Origin: Aequorivita antarctica
GTDB taxonomy: Bacteria > Bacteroidota > Bacteroidia > Flavobacteriales > Flavobacteriaceae
Reading direction: 5' to 3'
NCBI RefSeq assembly: GCF_007997155.1
Contig: NZ_VORT01000001.1
Coordinates: 496,001-560,000 of the forward strand
Length of the DNA: 64,000 nucleotides
Shown here piece by piece: positions 55,421 to 64,000 of the stretch. Every line of letters begins with the position of its first letter. Position 1 is the first letter of the stretch. The position numbers and the translations under genes were made by a program. Below the pieces are notes generated by a model. The model did not search any database and had not been told where the DNA came from. It saw only the letters and a program-made list of their open reading frames with translations.

Positions 55421-56002
55421 ATGATAACCCATATACAGGGCAGATTAGTTGAAAAGAACCCGACCGACGTAGTGATAGATTGCAATGGAGTAGGGTACTT
55501 TATTAATATTTCGTTGCACACATTTTCCGAACTCCCCACTAGTGAAAATGTTAAACTATTTACTCATTTGCTTGTTCGGGAAGATGCCCATACATTGTAC
55601 GGTTTTTCAAGTGTAGCGGAACGTGAAATATTTAAGTTGTTGATTAGCGTTTCTGGAGTGGGGGCGAGTATCGCAAGAACGATGCTATCATCATTAGCAC
55701 CTGAGCAAGTTTTGGATGCTATTTCTTTAAACGACATAGCAACAATTCAATCAGTGAAAGGAATAGGGGCCAAGACCGCACAGCGCGTTGTTTTGGATTT
55801 AAAAGATAAGATTTTAAAAGTATACGGTTTGTCGTCTATTTCTGCCGGATCGAGCAATACGAACAAAAATGAAGCGTTATCTGCTTTGGAGACCTTGGGC
55901 TTTGTTCGTAAACAGTCTGAAAAAGCGGTAGATGCCATTGTGAAAGAAAACCCACAGGCTTCGGTAGAAATGATCATTAAACAAGCTTTAAAAAATTTGT
56001 AA
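55421..56002 (+). CDS. ruvA: Holliday junction DNA-binding protein RuvA
   Basis: This 193-residue protein binds four-way junctions and targets RuvB. It has the N-terminal OB fold (MITHIQGRLVEKNPTDVVID), two helix-hairpin-helix motifs (LISVSGVGASIARTML and IQSVKGIGAKTAQRVV) and the C-terminal RuvB-binding domain. It lies 3 bases upstream of sprA, an association found in many Flavobacteria, so both are probably co-transcribed from the promoter at 55390. Confidence 0.96.
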   Translation: MITHIQGRLVEKNPTDVVIDCNGVGYFINISLHTFSELPTSENVKLFTHLLVREDAHTLYGFSSVAEREIFKLLISVSGVGASIARTMLSSLAPEQVLDAISLNDIATIQSVKGIGAKTAQRVVLDLKDKILKVYGLSSISAGSSNTNKNEALSALETLGFVRKQSEKAVDAIVKENPQASVEMIIKQALKNL

Positions 56003-56005
56003 AAT

Positions 56006-59000
56006 TTGAAGGCAAAAAATTACGTTTATAAGGGTGGCTTTTTTAAGCTTTTAGCAATAGTAAGTTTCATTCTGGTCAGCAATATTTCTCTGGCACAGGA
56101 CTCAACAGCAATCGGAAACGAGATGGGAAGAATGGATCTTCCCAACCCCACCAGCATCCAGGATTTATATACTTATGATCCTATTACGGATAGGTATATT
56201 TATACCCAAACCTTGGGTAGTTTTAATATAACCTACCCCATTATTCTTACGCCTCAAGAATACCAGCGCCTCATTCAAGAGGAGCAGATGAAGGCATATT
56301 TCAAACAAAAAATTGATGCAGCTGATGGTAGAAAAGAAGGTTCTGAGGAAGAACAGAAAAATCTACTTCCAACTTTTTATGTGAATTCAAACTTCTTTGA
56401 ATCCGTTTTTGGCGGAAATACCATCGAAGTAATCCCCCAGGGTTCCGTTGAGATGGACCTTGGTTTGCTTTACACCAAACAGGATAATCCTGCCTATTCC
56501 CCAAGAAACCGAAGCAACTTCTCTTTCGATTTTGACCAAAGAATTAGTTTAAGTCTATTGGCAAAAGTGGGAACAAGACTTCAGGTTACCGCAAATTACG
56601 ACACCGAAAGTACTTTTGATTTCCAGAATCAAATAAAACTGGAATACACCCCAACAGAAGACGATATCATTCAAAAAATTGAAGTGGGTAATGTAAGCAT
56701 GCCGCTGAACAGCTCATTAATTCAAGGGGCACAAAGCCTTTTCGGGGTAAAAACACAACTTCAGTTTGGTAAAACCACCATAACAGGAGTTTTCTCTGAG
56801 CAAAAATCGGAAACAAGAACAGTTACCGCCGAAGGTGGTGCTACCATTACGGATTATGAACTTTTCGCCTTAGATTATGACGACAACCGCCACTTCTTTT
56901 TGTCACACTATTTTAGAGACAATTATGATCGTGCTTTAAAACAATATCCGTTCATCAATAGTAACGTCCAGATTACCCGAATGGAAGTTTGGATAACCAA
57001 CCGAACCAGCCGTACCGAAAACGTACGAAACATTGTAGCAGTGCAGGATATTGGTGAATCCGATCCAACAAATATTGGATTGAATACTCCTCCAGGGGGC
57101 TTTATTAGAGCATCCCAAAATGCGTATCCAGATAATGCGAACAACCTTTTTAATCCCTTTGGTATAAACGGAGGGACACCATCATTGTTAAACCCAGCAA
57201 TCCGAGATATAGCTAGTGTAGAGCAAGGGTTCACAGGTGTTCAAGTAAATGAGGGGACGGACTATGTTACACTTGAAAACGCCCGAAGATTAGATTCAGG
57301 TGAATATTCCCTTAACTCACAATTAGGTTACATATCATTGAATCAACGTTTGACCAATGATGAGGTGTTGGCTATTTCGTTTCAATTTACCGTTAATGGA
57401 AAGGTTTATCAAGTGGGTGAATTTTCCAATGATGGTGTAGAAGCAAACGGCGGCACAAATAACAATGGCGGTGGCGGTGGAAATCCTCCAGGCGGAGAAG
57501 TTGGACTTGCCCAAAACCTTGTTGTAAAACTTCTGAAGAGCAGTATTACCAATGTACAAGAGCCAGCTTGGGACTTGATGATGAAAAACATCTACCCAAT
57601 TGGCGCATACCAACTTGAAAAAGAAGATTTTAGACTGAATATACTTTATACAGATCCTTCACCGCTTAACTATATAGAACAAGCTCAAGGAGGGCCAGAA
57701 CTTCCCGATGATGTGAAGAATCAAATTCTTTTAAAGGTATTCAATGTTGACAGGTTAAACTTTACCAATGATCCGGTGCAAGATGGCGATGGTTTCTTTG
57801 ATTTTCTTCCGGGAATAACAGTAGATGCACAAAACGGACGGATTATTTTTACAACTGTAGAACCTTTTGGAAAACACTTGTTTGATAAACTAAATGTACC
57901 CACCATACCAGCTACCTATTCTATGCCAGCTACCTACAACGCCAATCAAGCGAAGTACGTTTTCCGAACCCTTTATACGGGAACAAAAACACAGGCAGAA
58001 CAGCAGGAAAGTGAGAAAAATAAATTTCAATTAAAGGGAAGTTACAAATCCACCGGCGCAGATGGAATTCCAATTGGGGCTTTCAATATTCCTCAAGGTT
58101 CGGTTACCGTAACCGCTGGAGGACGAACTTTGGTGGAAGGAGTTGATTATACCGTTAACTATCAATTGGGAAGGGTTCAGATTATAGATCCTGCATTGTT
58201 GAACAGCAACATTCCAATTTCTGTAAGTACGGAAAACAATTCACTTTTTGGACAACAGAGCAAACGTTTTACGGGCTTAAACGTGGAGCATAAGATTAGT
58301 GATGAATTTTTAGTGGGTGCAACCTACTTAAATCTTAACGAACGCCCATTAACTCAAAAATCATCTTATGGCGTAGAACCCATCAATAATAGTATTTACG
58401 GGATAAATTTAAATTATTCAACTGAGGTTCCATTCCTGACCAGAATGGTGAACCATCTACCAAATATTGATACGGATGTTGAATCCAATATTTCTTTGCG
58501 CGGCGAATTTGCATATTTAAACCCAGGCGCTCCAAAAGTTTCCGACTTCGATGGAAAAACTACCGTATATGTAGATGATTTTGAATCTTCGCAAACTGGA
58601 AACGATATAAGCACGCCATCTAGTTGGTTCTTGTCCAGTTCGCCAATTAATTACGGAGGTGAATTTGAAAATGAAAATCTTCAATATAACTTTAAGCGTG
58701 CAAAATTGGCATGGTACACTATTGACCCTATTTTTTACAGTAGCCAAAGACCGGAAGGCATTAACGACGAAGATCTTTCTTCTCCCTTTACCCGCCGCGT
58801 TTTTAGGGATGAAATTTTCCCTAACCAAGATATAATTCAAGGACAAACACAGGCCTTGTTCACTTTAGATTTGGCTTATTACCCATCACAGCGTGGAGAG
58901 TATAACTTTAGTCCAAATGCGAACGGCACTAATACACTTCAGAATCCACAAGACAATTTTGGAGGGATAATGAGACCCATTACCACCACCGACTTTGAAA

Positions 59001-62000
59001 AGTCAAATGTAGAATACATCCAGTTTTGGGTAATGGATCCTTTCATCTACGAAGAAAACAATGCAAACCCAGGGGGGACAATAAATTTTAACCTTGGAAG
59101 CATTTCGGAAGATGTGTTGAAAGACGGAAGAAAACAATACGAAAACGGATTGCCTAAAGATGGGGGGAATAACAATACAACTTATACAGCTTTTGGTAAG
59201 GTACCTACCAATCAATCTCTGGTTTATACCTTTGATTCCGAAGGACAGGAACGCCTAAATCAAGATATTGGATTGGATGGACTTAATGATATTGATGAAT
59301 TAACTGATCCTATAAATCCTCAAAATGCAGCCTTAAGATCTGCTTTTGGTGGTTTACCCGATCCCGCAAATGACAACTATCAATACTTTCTGCAGGCAGA
59401 TGGAAGTATTTTGGACCGATATCTAAAATATAATGGAACCCAAGGAAACTCTCCTGTAGAATTTTCAAATACTAATCGTGGTAGCACCGCACAACCAGAT
59501 GTGGAAGATATAAATCGTGACAATAGCATGAACACGATTGACAGCTATTTTGAATACAATGTGCCTTTCAAAAACGTTAACGGCCAGCTGGATACCGATA
59601 ACAACAAATATGTTACCGATGTAAAGTTACAACAAATAACCACCCCAGATAACAGCACTATCGACGTGCGTTGGGTACAATTTAAAGTTCCAATCAGTAA
59701 GCCTGATCAAGCTATAAATGGTATTTCAGACTTTAGATCTATCCGTTTTATGCGAATGTTCCTTTCACAGTTTTCACAAAAGACTGTATTGCGTTTTGGA
59801 ACTTTGGAGCTGATTCGTGGCGATTACAGAAGATTCGAAAAAACATTAGACGATGTAACCTTTGAAGATCCTGCTAATGACGATACCCTTTTTGAAGTAG
59901 GATCGGTAAGCATTGAAGAAAACGAAAATCGCGAGCCTATTCCTTATGTATTGCCTCCAGGACTTGAGCGTGAACAGTTAAACAACAACAATAACATTAT
60001 TCGCGAGAACGAGCAATCGCTTTCATTACGGGTTTGCGGTTTGGAACAAAATGACGGCCGCGCTGTTTATAAAAACTTTAATGTGGATATGCGCCAGTAT
60101 AAAAACCTGGAAATGTTCATTCACGCAGAATCCATTATAGATAATATCAATTCAACAGAATTGCAGGACGGGCAGTTGGTAGCGTTCATGCGTTTGGGGA
60201 ATGACCTTACTAATAACTATTACGAAGTTCAAATACCCTTAAATCCAACAAACTTTGGTGCCAGAAGTGCCGAGGAAATTTGGCCACTCGCGAACCGTTT
60301 AAATTTACCTTTGGAATTGCTTCAGCAAATAAAAACAAAAGTGCTTGGCGATCAAAGCTATGATCAAACCGAGGTGAACTTCTTTAACCAATCTGAACTT
60401 GATGGTGGTGGAACCAATGGCGAAAACGAATTGCGGATAGGTATAAAAGGAAATCCAAGTTTCGGAAACGTTCGTACTATTATGCTCGGTGTAAGAAACT
60501 CAACAAATGATGAGTTATGTGGTGAAGTTTGGTTCAACGAACTCAGGATGTCCGAACTTAAAAACAAAGGTGGCTGGGCAGCGGTAGTTAGTATGGATGC
60601 CAATATTGCAGATTTTGCGACAATTAGTGCCACAGGAAAAAGAAGTACTTTAGGTTTTGGTACCTTGGAGCAAGGTCCAAATCAAAGAAGCCGAGAAGAC
60701 CTACAACAATATGATGTAGTTACAAACTTGAATATTGGACAACTATTGCCAAAAAAATGGGGCATTCAACTCCCATTCAATTATGGGCGTTCAGAAGAAT
60801 TGATAACACCGCAATACGATCCCGAATTCCAGGATATAGAGTTAGAGACTAGACTGGACAACGCAGAAGATCAAGACGAAAAAGATAGGATAAAGAATCA
60901 ATCAGTAAATTATACCAAGCGTGAAAGTGTAAACTTAATTGGAGTCCGTAAAGAACGGACAGGAGATTCCAAAGCTAAAGTGTATGATATAGAAAACTTT
61001 ACAGGATCCTTTTCATACAACCAATTAGACCATCACGATTTTGAGGTGGAAGATGCACTAGAACAAAACGTTCGTGTAGGGGCAACTTATAATTACAACT
61101 TTATAGCAAAACCAGTAGAACCTTTCAAAAAGAATGATTCCATATTTATGGGGCAATACTGGAGGTTTATGAAAGATTTAAACTTTAATTACTTGCCTAC
61201 CAATATTTCAGTAAGCTCTAACATTACACGACAGTACAACGAGCAGAAATTTAGGGAAATTGATTTGCAAGCTGGGAATATTGGTTTGCCAAGATTATAT
61301 CAACGCAATTACCTTTTTGACTGGCAATACACCATCAATCACAACTTGACCAAATCATTGCGATTAAACTTCACGTCTTCAAATAACATGATTGTAAATA
61401 ATTATTTGAGCGATGACGGTGTAGTTAACAACGAAATTGGTGTTTGGGACGGTTTCTTTGATGTGGGAGATCCAAACCAACATTTCCAATCTCTACAATT
61501 AAATTATGATTTACCGTTCAGCAAGTTTCCATTTCTAAAATTTGTTAGAGCTACCTATTCATATACTGGCGATTACCAATGGCAACGCGGAAGTGAACAG
61601 TTTAATAATTTGCCCATTGAGTTGAGTGATGGTACTGTAAATACTTATAATTTGGGTAACTCTATCCAGAATGCAAGCACACATCAAATTAACTCTAGCA
61701 TAGATATGAATGGTTTTTACCGTTATGTTGGACTTACTAAAATTAAGAAGAGTAAGGCAAAAAAATCTTCTGCTGGTGAAGGTGACGAAAAAGGTAATGG
61801 CAAAGAAGGAAAAGAGAGTAGGGAAAGCAAATTGGAACCTGAAGGGAAAGGTGCTCTTTCAAATGGAAAAACCGGTTCTCCCAACGTTCTTGGAAAAGGT
61901 GCTGGAGGAGGCTTAAATACAGGTGATAAAGCATTGAATACCGCCATTGGTTTTGCAAGCATGCTGAAGAAAATACAATTCAACTATCAGGAAAACAACG

Positions 62001-63274
62001 GTATTTATTTACCCGGATACACACCATCCATTGGTTTTATCGGTACGCTTAAGCCAACTACTGGTTTTGTTTTCGGAAGTCAGGCTGAAGTTAGGGACCT
62101 GGCCGCCCGAAAAGGTTGGTTGACATTATATCCGGAATTTAACGAACAATATACAGAGGTTGAAAGTCGCCAAATGGACATTCAAGCTAATTTGGAGCCT
62201 ATAAATGATTTGACTATTGACGTAAACGGAAGCAGGATTTATTCTGAAAACTATGCCGAAAATTATATTGTGCAGAACGACTTGTACAATTCGTTGACGC
62301 CAAATACCTTTGGTAACTTCAACATTTCAACAATCTTGATTAAAACCGCATTTAGTGCGAGTGATGAAATCAGTTCTGCTGCTTTTGATGAATTCCGAAG
62401 CAATAGATTGGTCATTGCAAACAGGCTTGCCGAAGATTACTATCAAGGTGGACCAATTCCTCGAGACACACTCGGATATCCAGTTGGTTTCGGAAGAAAT
62501 AGTCAAGATGTCTTGCTGCCTTCCTTCCTTGCTGCATATAAAGGAAGTAATGCTTCCAAAGAAAAAACAGGAATTTTTAGAGACATACCACTTCCAAATT
62601 GGGACATTAAATACACCGGTTTGATGAACATTCCTTGGTTTAAGAAAAACTTCAAACGTTTTTCACTTGCCCATGGATATAGAGCCAGTTATACTGTGAA
62701 TCAGTTTCAATCTAATTTAGATTATGATCCAAATAGTCCTGAAGCGCCAGACCAAGCAGGTAACTTTAAAGTAAAGACTTTATTGACTAATGTAAACTTG
62801 ACAGAGCAATTTTCACCATTATTGCGCGTGGATTTTGAAATGAACAACTCAGTTAAAATCCTTGCCGAAATGCGAAAAGACCGAGCGCTTTCTATGAGCT
62901 TCGCCAACAACCTGCTTACCGAAATAAAAGGGAATGAATACATTGTTGGTCTTGGATACAGAGTCAAGGATCTGCGCATTTCAACTAACTTTGGCGGAAA
63001 GAAATCGGTAATAACTAGTGATTTGAACTTTAAGGTCGATCTTTCAAGAAGAGATAATATAACAATCGTTCGGTATTTAGATATTCAAAACAACCAAACC
63101 ACGGCTGGTCAGACCATCTACGGCGCACAGCTTTCCATTGATTATGCTTTGAGCAAAAATCTAACGGCATTGTTCTATTACGACCATACATTCTCTAAAT
63201 ATGCCATCTCGACGGCATTCCCACAAACAACAATCAGAAGTGGATTTACCCTTCGTTATAACTTTGGAAACTAA
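56006..63274 (+). CDS. sprA: Type IX secretion outer-membrane translocon SprA (Sov)
   Basis: This 2422-residue protein is SprA, the giant beta-barrel translocon of the Bacteroidota type IX secretion system, needed for secretion of surface proteins and for gliding. A signal peptide (residues about 8-31, ending SLAQ) precedes. TTG at 56006 is the first possible start: the in-frame codon two before it is the ruvA stop TAA, and no ATG occurs before the signal peptide. Two low-complexity stretches occur: a Gly-rich one near residues 484-499 and a Lys/Gly/Glu-rich one near 1911-1973. gcvH follows 21 bases later. Confidence 0.95.
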   Translation: MKAKNYVYKGGFFKLLAIVSFILVSNISLAQDSTAIGNEMGRMDLPNPTSIQDLYTYDPITDRYIYTQTLGSFNITYPIILTPQEYQRLIQEEQMKAYFKQKIDAADGRKEGSEEEQKNLLPTFYVNSNFFESVFGGNTIEVIPQGSVEMDLGLLYTKQDNPAYSPRNRSNFSFDFDQRISLSLLAKVGTRLQVTANYDTESTFDFQNQIKLEYTPTEDDIIQKIEVGNVSMPLNSSLIQGAQSLFGVKTQLQFGKTTITGVFSEQKSETRTVTAEGGATITDYELFALDYDDNRHFFLSHYFRDNYDRALKQYPFINSNVQITRMEVWITNRTSRTENVRNIVAVQDIGESDPTNIGLNTPPGGFIRASQNAYPDNANNLFNPFGINGGTPSLLNPAIRDIASVEQGFTGVQVNEGTDYVTLENARRLDSGEYSLNSQLGYISLNQRLTNDEVLAISFQFTVNGKVYQVGEFSNDGVEANGGTNNNGGGGGNPPGGEVGLAQNLVVKLLKSSITNVQEPAWDLMMKNIYPIGAYQLEKEDFRLNILYTDPSPLNYIEQAQGGPELPDDVKNQILLKVFNVDRLNFTNDPVQDGDGFFDFLPGITVDAQNGRIIFTTVEPFGKHLFDKLNVPTIPATYSMPATYNANQAKYVFRTLYTGTKTQAEQQESEKNKFQLKGSYKSTGADGIPIGAFNIPQGSVTVTAGGRTLVEGVDYTVNYQLGRVQIIDPALLNSNIPISVSTENNSLFGQQSKRFTGLNVEHKISDEFLVGATYLNLNERPLTQKSSYGVEPINNSIYGINLNYSTEVPFLTRMVNHLPNIDTDVESNISLRGEFAYLNPGAPKVSDFDGKTTVYVDDFESSQTGNDISTPSSWFLSSSPINYGGEFENENLQYNFKRAKLAWYTIDPIFYSSQRPEGINDEDLSSPFTRRVFRDEIFPNQDIIQGQTQALFTLDLAYYPSQRGEYNFSPNANGTNTLQNPQDNFGGIMRPITTTDFEKSNVEYIQFWVMDPFIYEENNANPGGTINFNLGSISEDVLKDGRKQYENGLPKDGGNNNTTYTAFGKVPTNQSLVYTFDSEGQERLNQDIGLDGLNDIDELTDPINPQNAALRSAFGGLPDPANDNYQYFLQADGSILDRYLKYNGTQGNSPVEFSNTNRGSTAQPDVEDINRDNSMNTIDSYFEYNVPFKNVNGQLDTDNNKYVTDVKLQQITTPDNSTIDVRWVQFKVPISKPDQAINGISDFRSIRFMRMFLSQFSQKTVLRFGTLELIRGDYRRFEKTLDDVTFEDPANDDTLFEVGSVSIEENENREPIPYVLPPGLEREQLNNNNNIIRENEQSLSLRVCGLEQNDGRAVYKNFNVDMRQYKNLEMFIHAESIIDNINSTELQDGQLVAFMRLGNDLTNNYYEVQIPLNPTNFGARSAEEIWPLANRLNLPLELLQQIKTKVLGDQSYDQTEVNFFNQSELDGGGTNGENELRIGIKGNPSFGNVRTIMLGVRNSTNDELCGEVWFNELRMSELKNKGGWAAVVSMDANIADFATISATGKRSTLGFGTLEQGPNQRSREDLQQYDVVTNLNIGQLLPKKWGIQLPFNYGRSEELITPQYDPEFQDIELETRLDNAEDQDEKDRIKNQSVNYTKRESVNLIGVRKERTGDSKAKVYDIENFTGSFSYNQLDHHDFEVEDALEQNVRVGATYNYNFIAKPVEPFKKNDSIFMGQYWRFMKDLNFNYLPTNISVSSNITRQYNEQKFREIDLQAGNIGLPRLYQRNYLFDWQYTINHNLTKSLRLNFTSSNNMIVNNYLSDDGVVNNEIGVWDGFFDVGDPNQHFQSLQLNYDLPFSKFPFLKFVRATYSYTGDYQWQRGSEQFNNLPIELSDGTVNTYNLGNSIQNASTHQINSSIDMNGFYRYVGLTKIKKSKAKKSSAGEGDEKGNGKEGKESRESKLEPEGKGALSNGKTGSPNVLGKGAGGGLNTGDKALNTAIGFASMLKKIQFNYQENNGIYLPGYTPSIGFIGTLKPTTGFVFGSQAEVRDLAARKGWLTLYPEFNEQYTEVESRQMDIQANLEPINDLTIDVNGSRIYSENYAENYIVQNDLYNSLTPNTFGNFNISTILIKTAFSASDEISSAAFDEFRSNRLVIANRLAEDYYQGGPIPRDTLGYPVGFGRNSQDVLLPSFLAAYKGSNASKEKTGIFRDIPLPNWDIKYTGLMNIPWFKKNFKRFSLAHGYRASYTVNQFQSNLDYDPNSPEAPDQAGNFKVKTLLTNVNLTEQFSPLLRVDFEMNNSVKILAEMRKDRALSMSFANNLLTEIKGNEYIVGLGYRVKDLRISTNFGGKKSVITSDLNFKVDLSRRDNITIVRYLDIQNNQTTAGQTIYGAQLSIDYALSKNLTALFYYDHTFSKYAISTAFPQTTIRSGFTLRYNFGN

Positions 63275-63295
63275 GAATTTTATATATTAATTATT

Positions 63296-63676
63296 ATGAA
63301 TATACCATCAAATTTAAAATACACAAAGGACCACGAATGGGTTCTAATTGAAGGCGATTTAGCAACTATAGGAGTTACTGATTTTGCTCAGGGTGAGCTC
63401 GGCGATATTGTTTACGTAGAAGTTGAAACCGTTGGCGATACTATGGATAAAGATGAAGTATTCGGCACAGTTGAAGCAGTAAAAACGGTTTCAGATCTAT
63501 TTTTGCCGCTATCTGGAGAAATCATAGAGTTCAACGATAACCTTGAATCTGAACCCGAAAAGGTCAATACTGATGCCTATGGCGAAGGTTGGATGATAAA
63601 GATCAAAATTTCAAATCCCGATGAAATAGCAGAACTATTGGATGATGCCGCATATAAAGAACTTATTGGGGGATAA
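63296..63676 (+). CDS. gcvH: Glycine cleavage system H protein
   Basis: This 126-residue lipoyl carrier shuttles the aminomethyl group in glycine cleavage. The lipoyl-lysine is Lys63 in [10 protein letters not shown], and the block [20 protein letters not shown] is standard. Other glycine cleavage genes are not adjacent; the sprA-gcvH-VanZ order is a flavobacterial neighbourhood. It overlaps the VanZ start by 32 bases if the ATG at 63645 is used. Confidence 0.96.
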   Translation: MNIPSNLKYTKDHEWVLIEGDLATIGVTDFAQGELGDIVYVEVETVGDTMDKDEVFGTVEAVKTVSDLFLPLSGEIIEFNDNLESEPEKVNTDAYGEGWMIKIKISNPDEIAELLDDAAYKELIGG

Positions 63677-64000
63677 GCCACTTTTGCTTATAGCAATATT
63701 TTACACTTGCTTTATTTCGGTTCTGTTCTTTATTCCTAGCCAAGATTTGCCGAAAGTCCAATTTTCAGCATTAGATAAAATAGTTCACAGTTTGATTTAT
63801 TTTATATTGGTGAATCTTTGGATGCTGTATTTGTATATAAAAAACGACTTCCAATTTAACAATAAATGGATCTTGATTTTGTTACTTTCAGCACTGCTTT
63901 ATGGCATAATAATTGAGATATTACAAGGGCTGTTAACAATTTCACGCAGTGCAGATATTTTTGATGTAGCCGCGAACTTTATAGGTTCATTGATTGGAAT
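63645..64000 (+). CDS. VanZ-family membrane protein, 3' end cut by window edge
   Basis: The frame runs off the window. The visible 118 residues show three hydrophobic segments and the VanZ-like pattern: a Lys-Asp-Lys-x2-His block ([13 protein letters not shown]), Glu-x3-Gln ([10 protein letters not shown]) and [18 protein letters not shown] at 63645 gives [15 protein letters not shown] and overlaps gcvH by 32 bases; a TTG at 63666 is the alternative. Function of non-glycopeptide VanZ proteins is unclear. Confidence 0.8.
   Translation, partial: MPHIKNLLGDKPLLLIAIFYTCFISVLFFIPSQDLPKVQFSALDKIVHSLIYFILVNLWMLYLYIKNDFQFNNKWILILLLSALLYGIIIEILQGLLTISRSADIFDVAANFIGSLIG

Overview
The window comes from a Bacteroidota chromosome, almost certainly family Flavobacteriaceae. 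The evidence is the very large sprA gene followed by gcvH and a VanZ gene, an alternative complex III (act) operon running into cox genes, the -7 promoter motif TAnnTTTG in many gaps, low GC content, almost no Shine-Dalgarno sequences, and a flexirubin/aryl-polyene type pigment cluster. The genus cannot be fixed from the sequence alone. No tRNA, rRNA, CRISPR array, insertion sequence or prophage was seen. No gap without a gene exceeds 300 bases; the longest is the 286-base gap between coxA and ruvB, which looks occupied by a small RNA.

Region 1 (1-26689) is the body of a flexirubin-type (aryl polyene ester) cluster, all on the plus strand with many overlapping starts and stops. It holds a BtrH-like acyltransferase fragment, an ABC exporter pair, a hotdog thioesterase, two catalytic ketosynthases, two ketosynthase-like proteins lacking catalytic residues, an acyl carrier protein, a methyltransferase, a hotdog dehydratase, a polysaccharide deacetylase, a LolA-like carrier, a lipoprotein, and tandem DUF3857 proteins. 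A second transcription unit with a good promoter at 16318-16349 holds a glycosyltransferase-DUF2062 fusion, a giant MMPL-acyltransferase fusion, a CrtI-like oxidoreductase, a JmjC-like cupin, a C45-family Ntn hydrolase lipoprotein and a PaaK-like ligase. The aromatic ammonia-lyase, ketoreductase and DarA/DarB resorcinol genes expected for this pathway are not in the window and may lie to the left.

Region 2 (26710-32290) has a minus-strand universal stress protein diverging from rimP-nusA-infB. A terminator-like hairpin sits between the rimP promoter and its start codon, and the operon ends at a strong terminator.

Region 3 (32338-47353) has a DUF5916 outer-membrane protein, a SPOR-domain protein, and the respiratory operon actA-B-C-D-E-F-coxB-coxA, which carries electrons from menaquinol through alternative complex III to an aa3-type oxidase. 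It ends at a terminator. ActA carries an extra N-terminal haem domain and ActC a C-terminal helix-hairpin-helix domain.

Region 4 (47354-64000) has a candidate small RNA, ruvB (possibly leaderless), a cytochrome P450, queG, a convergent BamA-like outer membrane protein, maeB, ruvA, sprA (type IX secretion translocon), gcvH and a truncated VanZ gene at the right edge.
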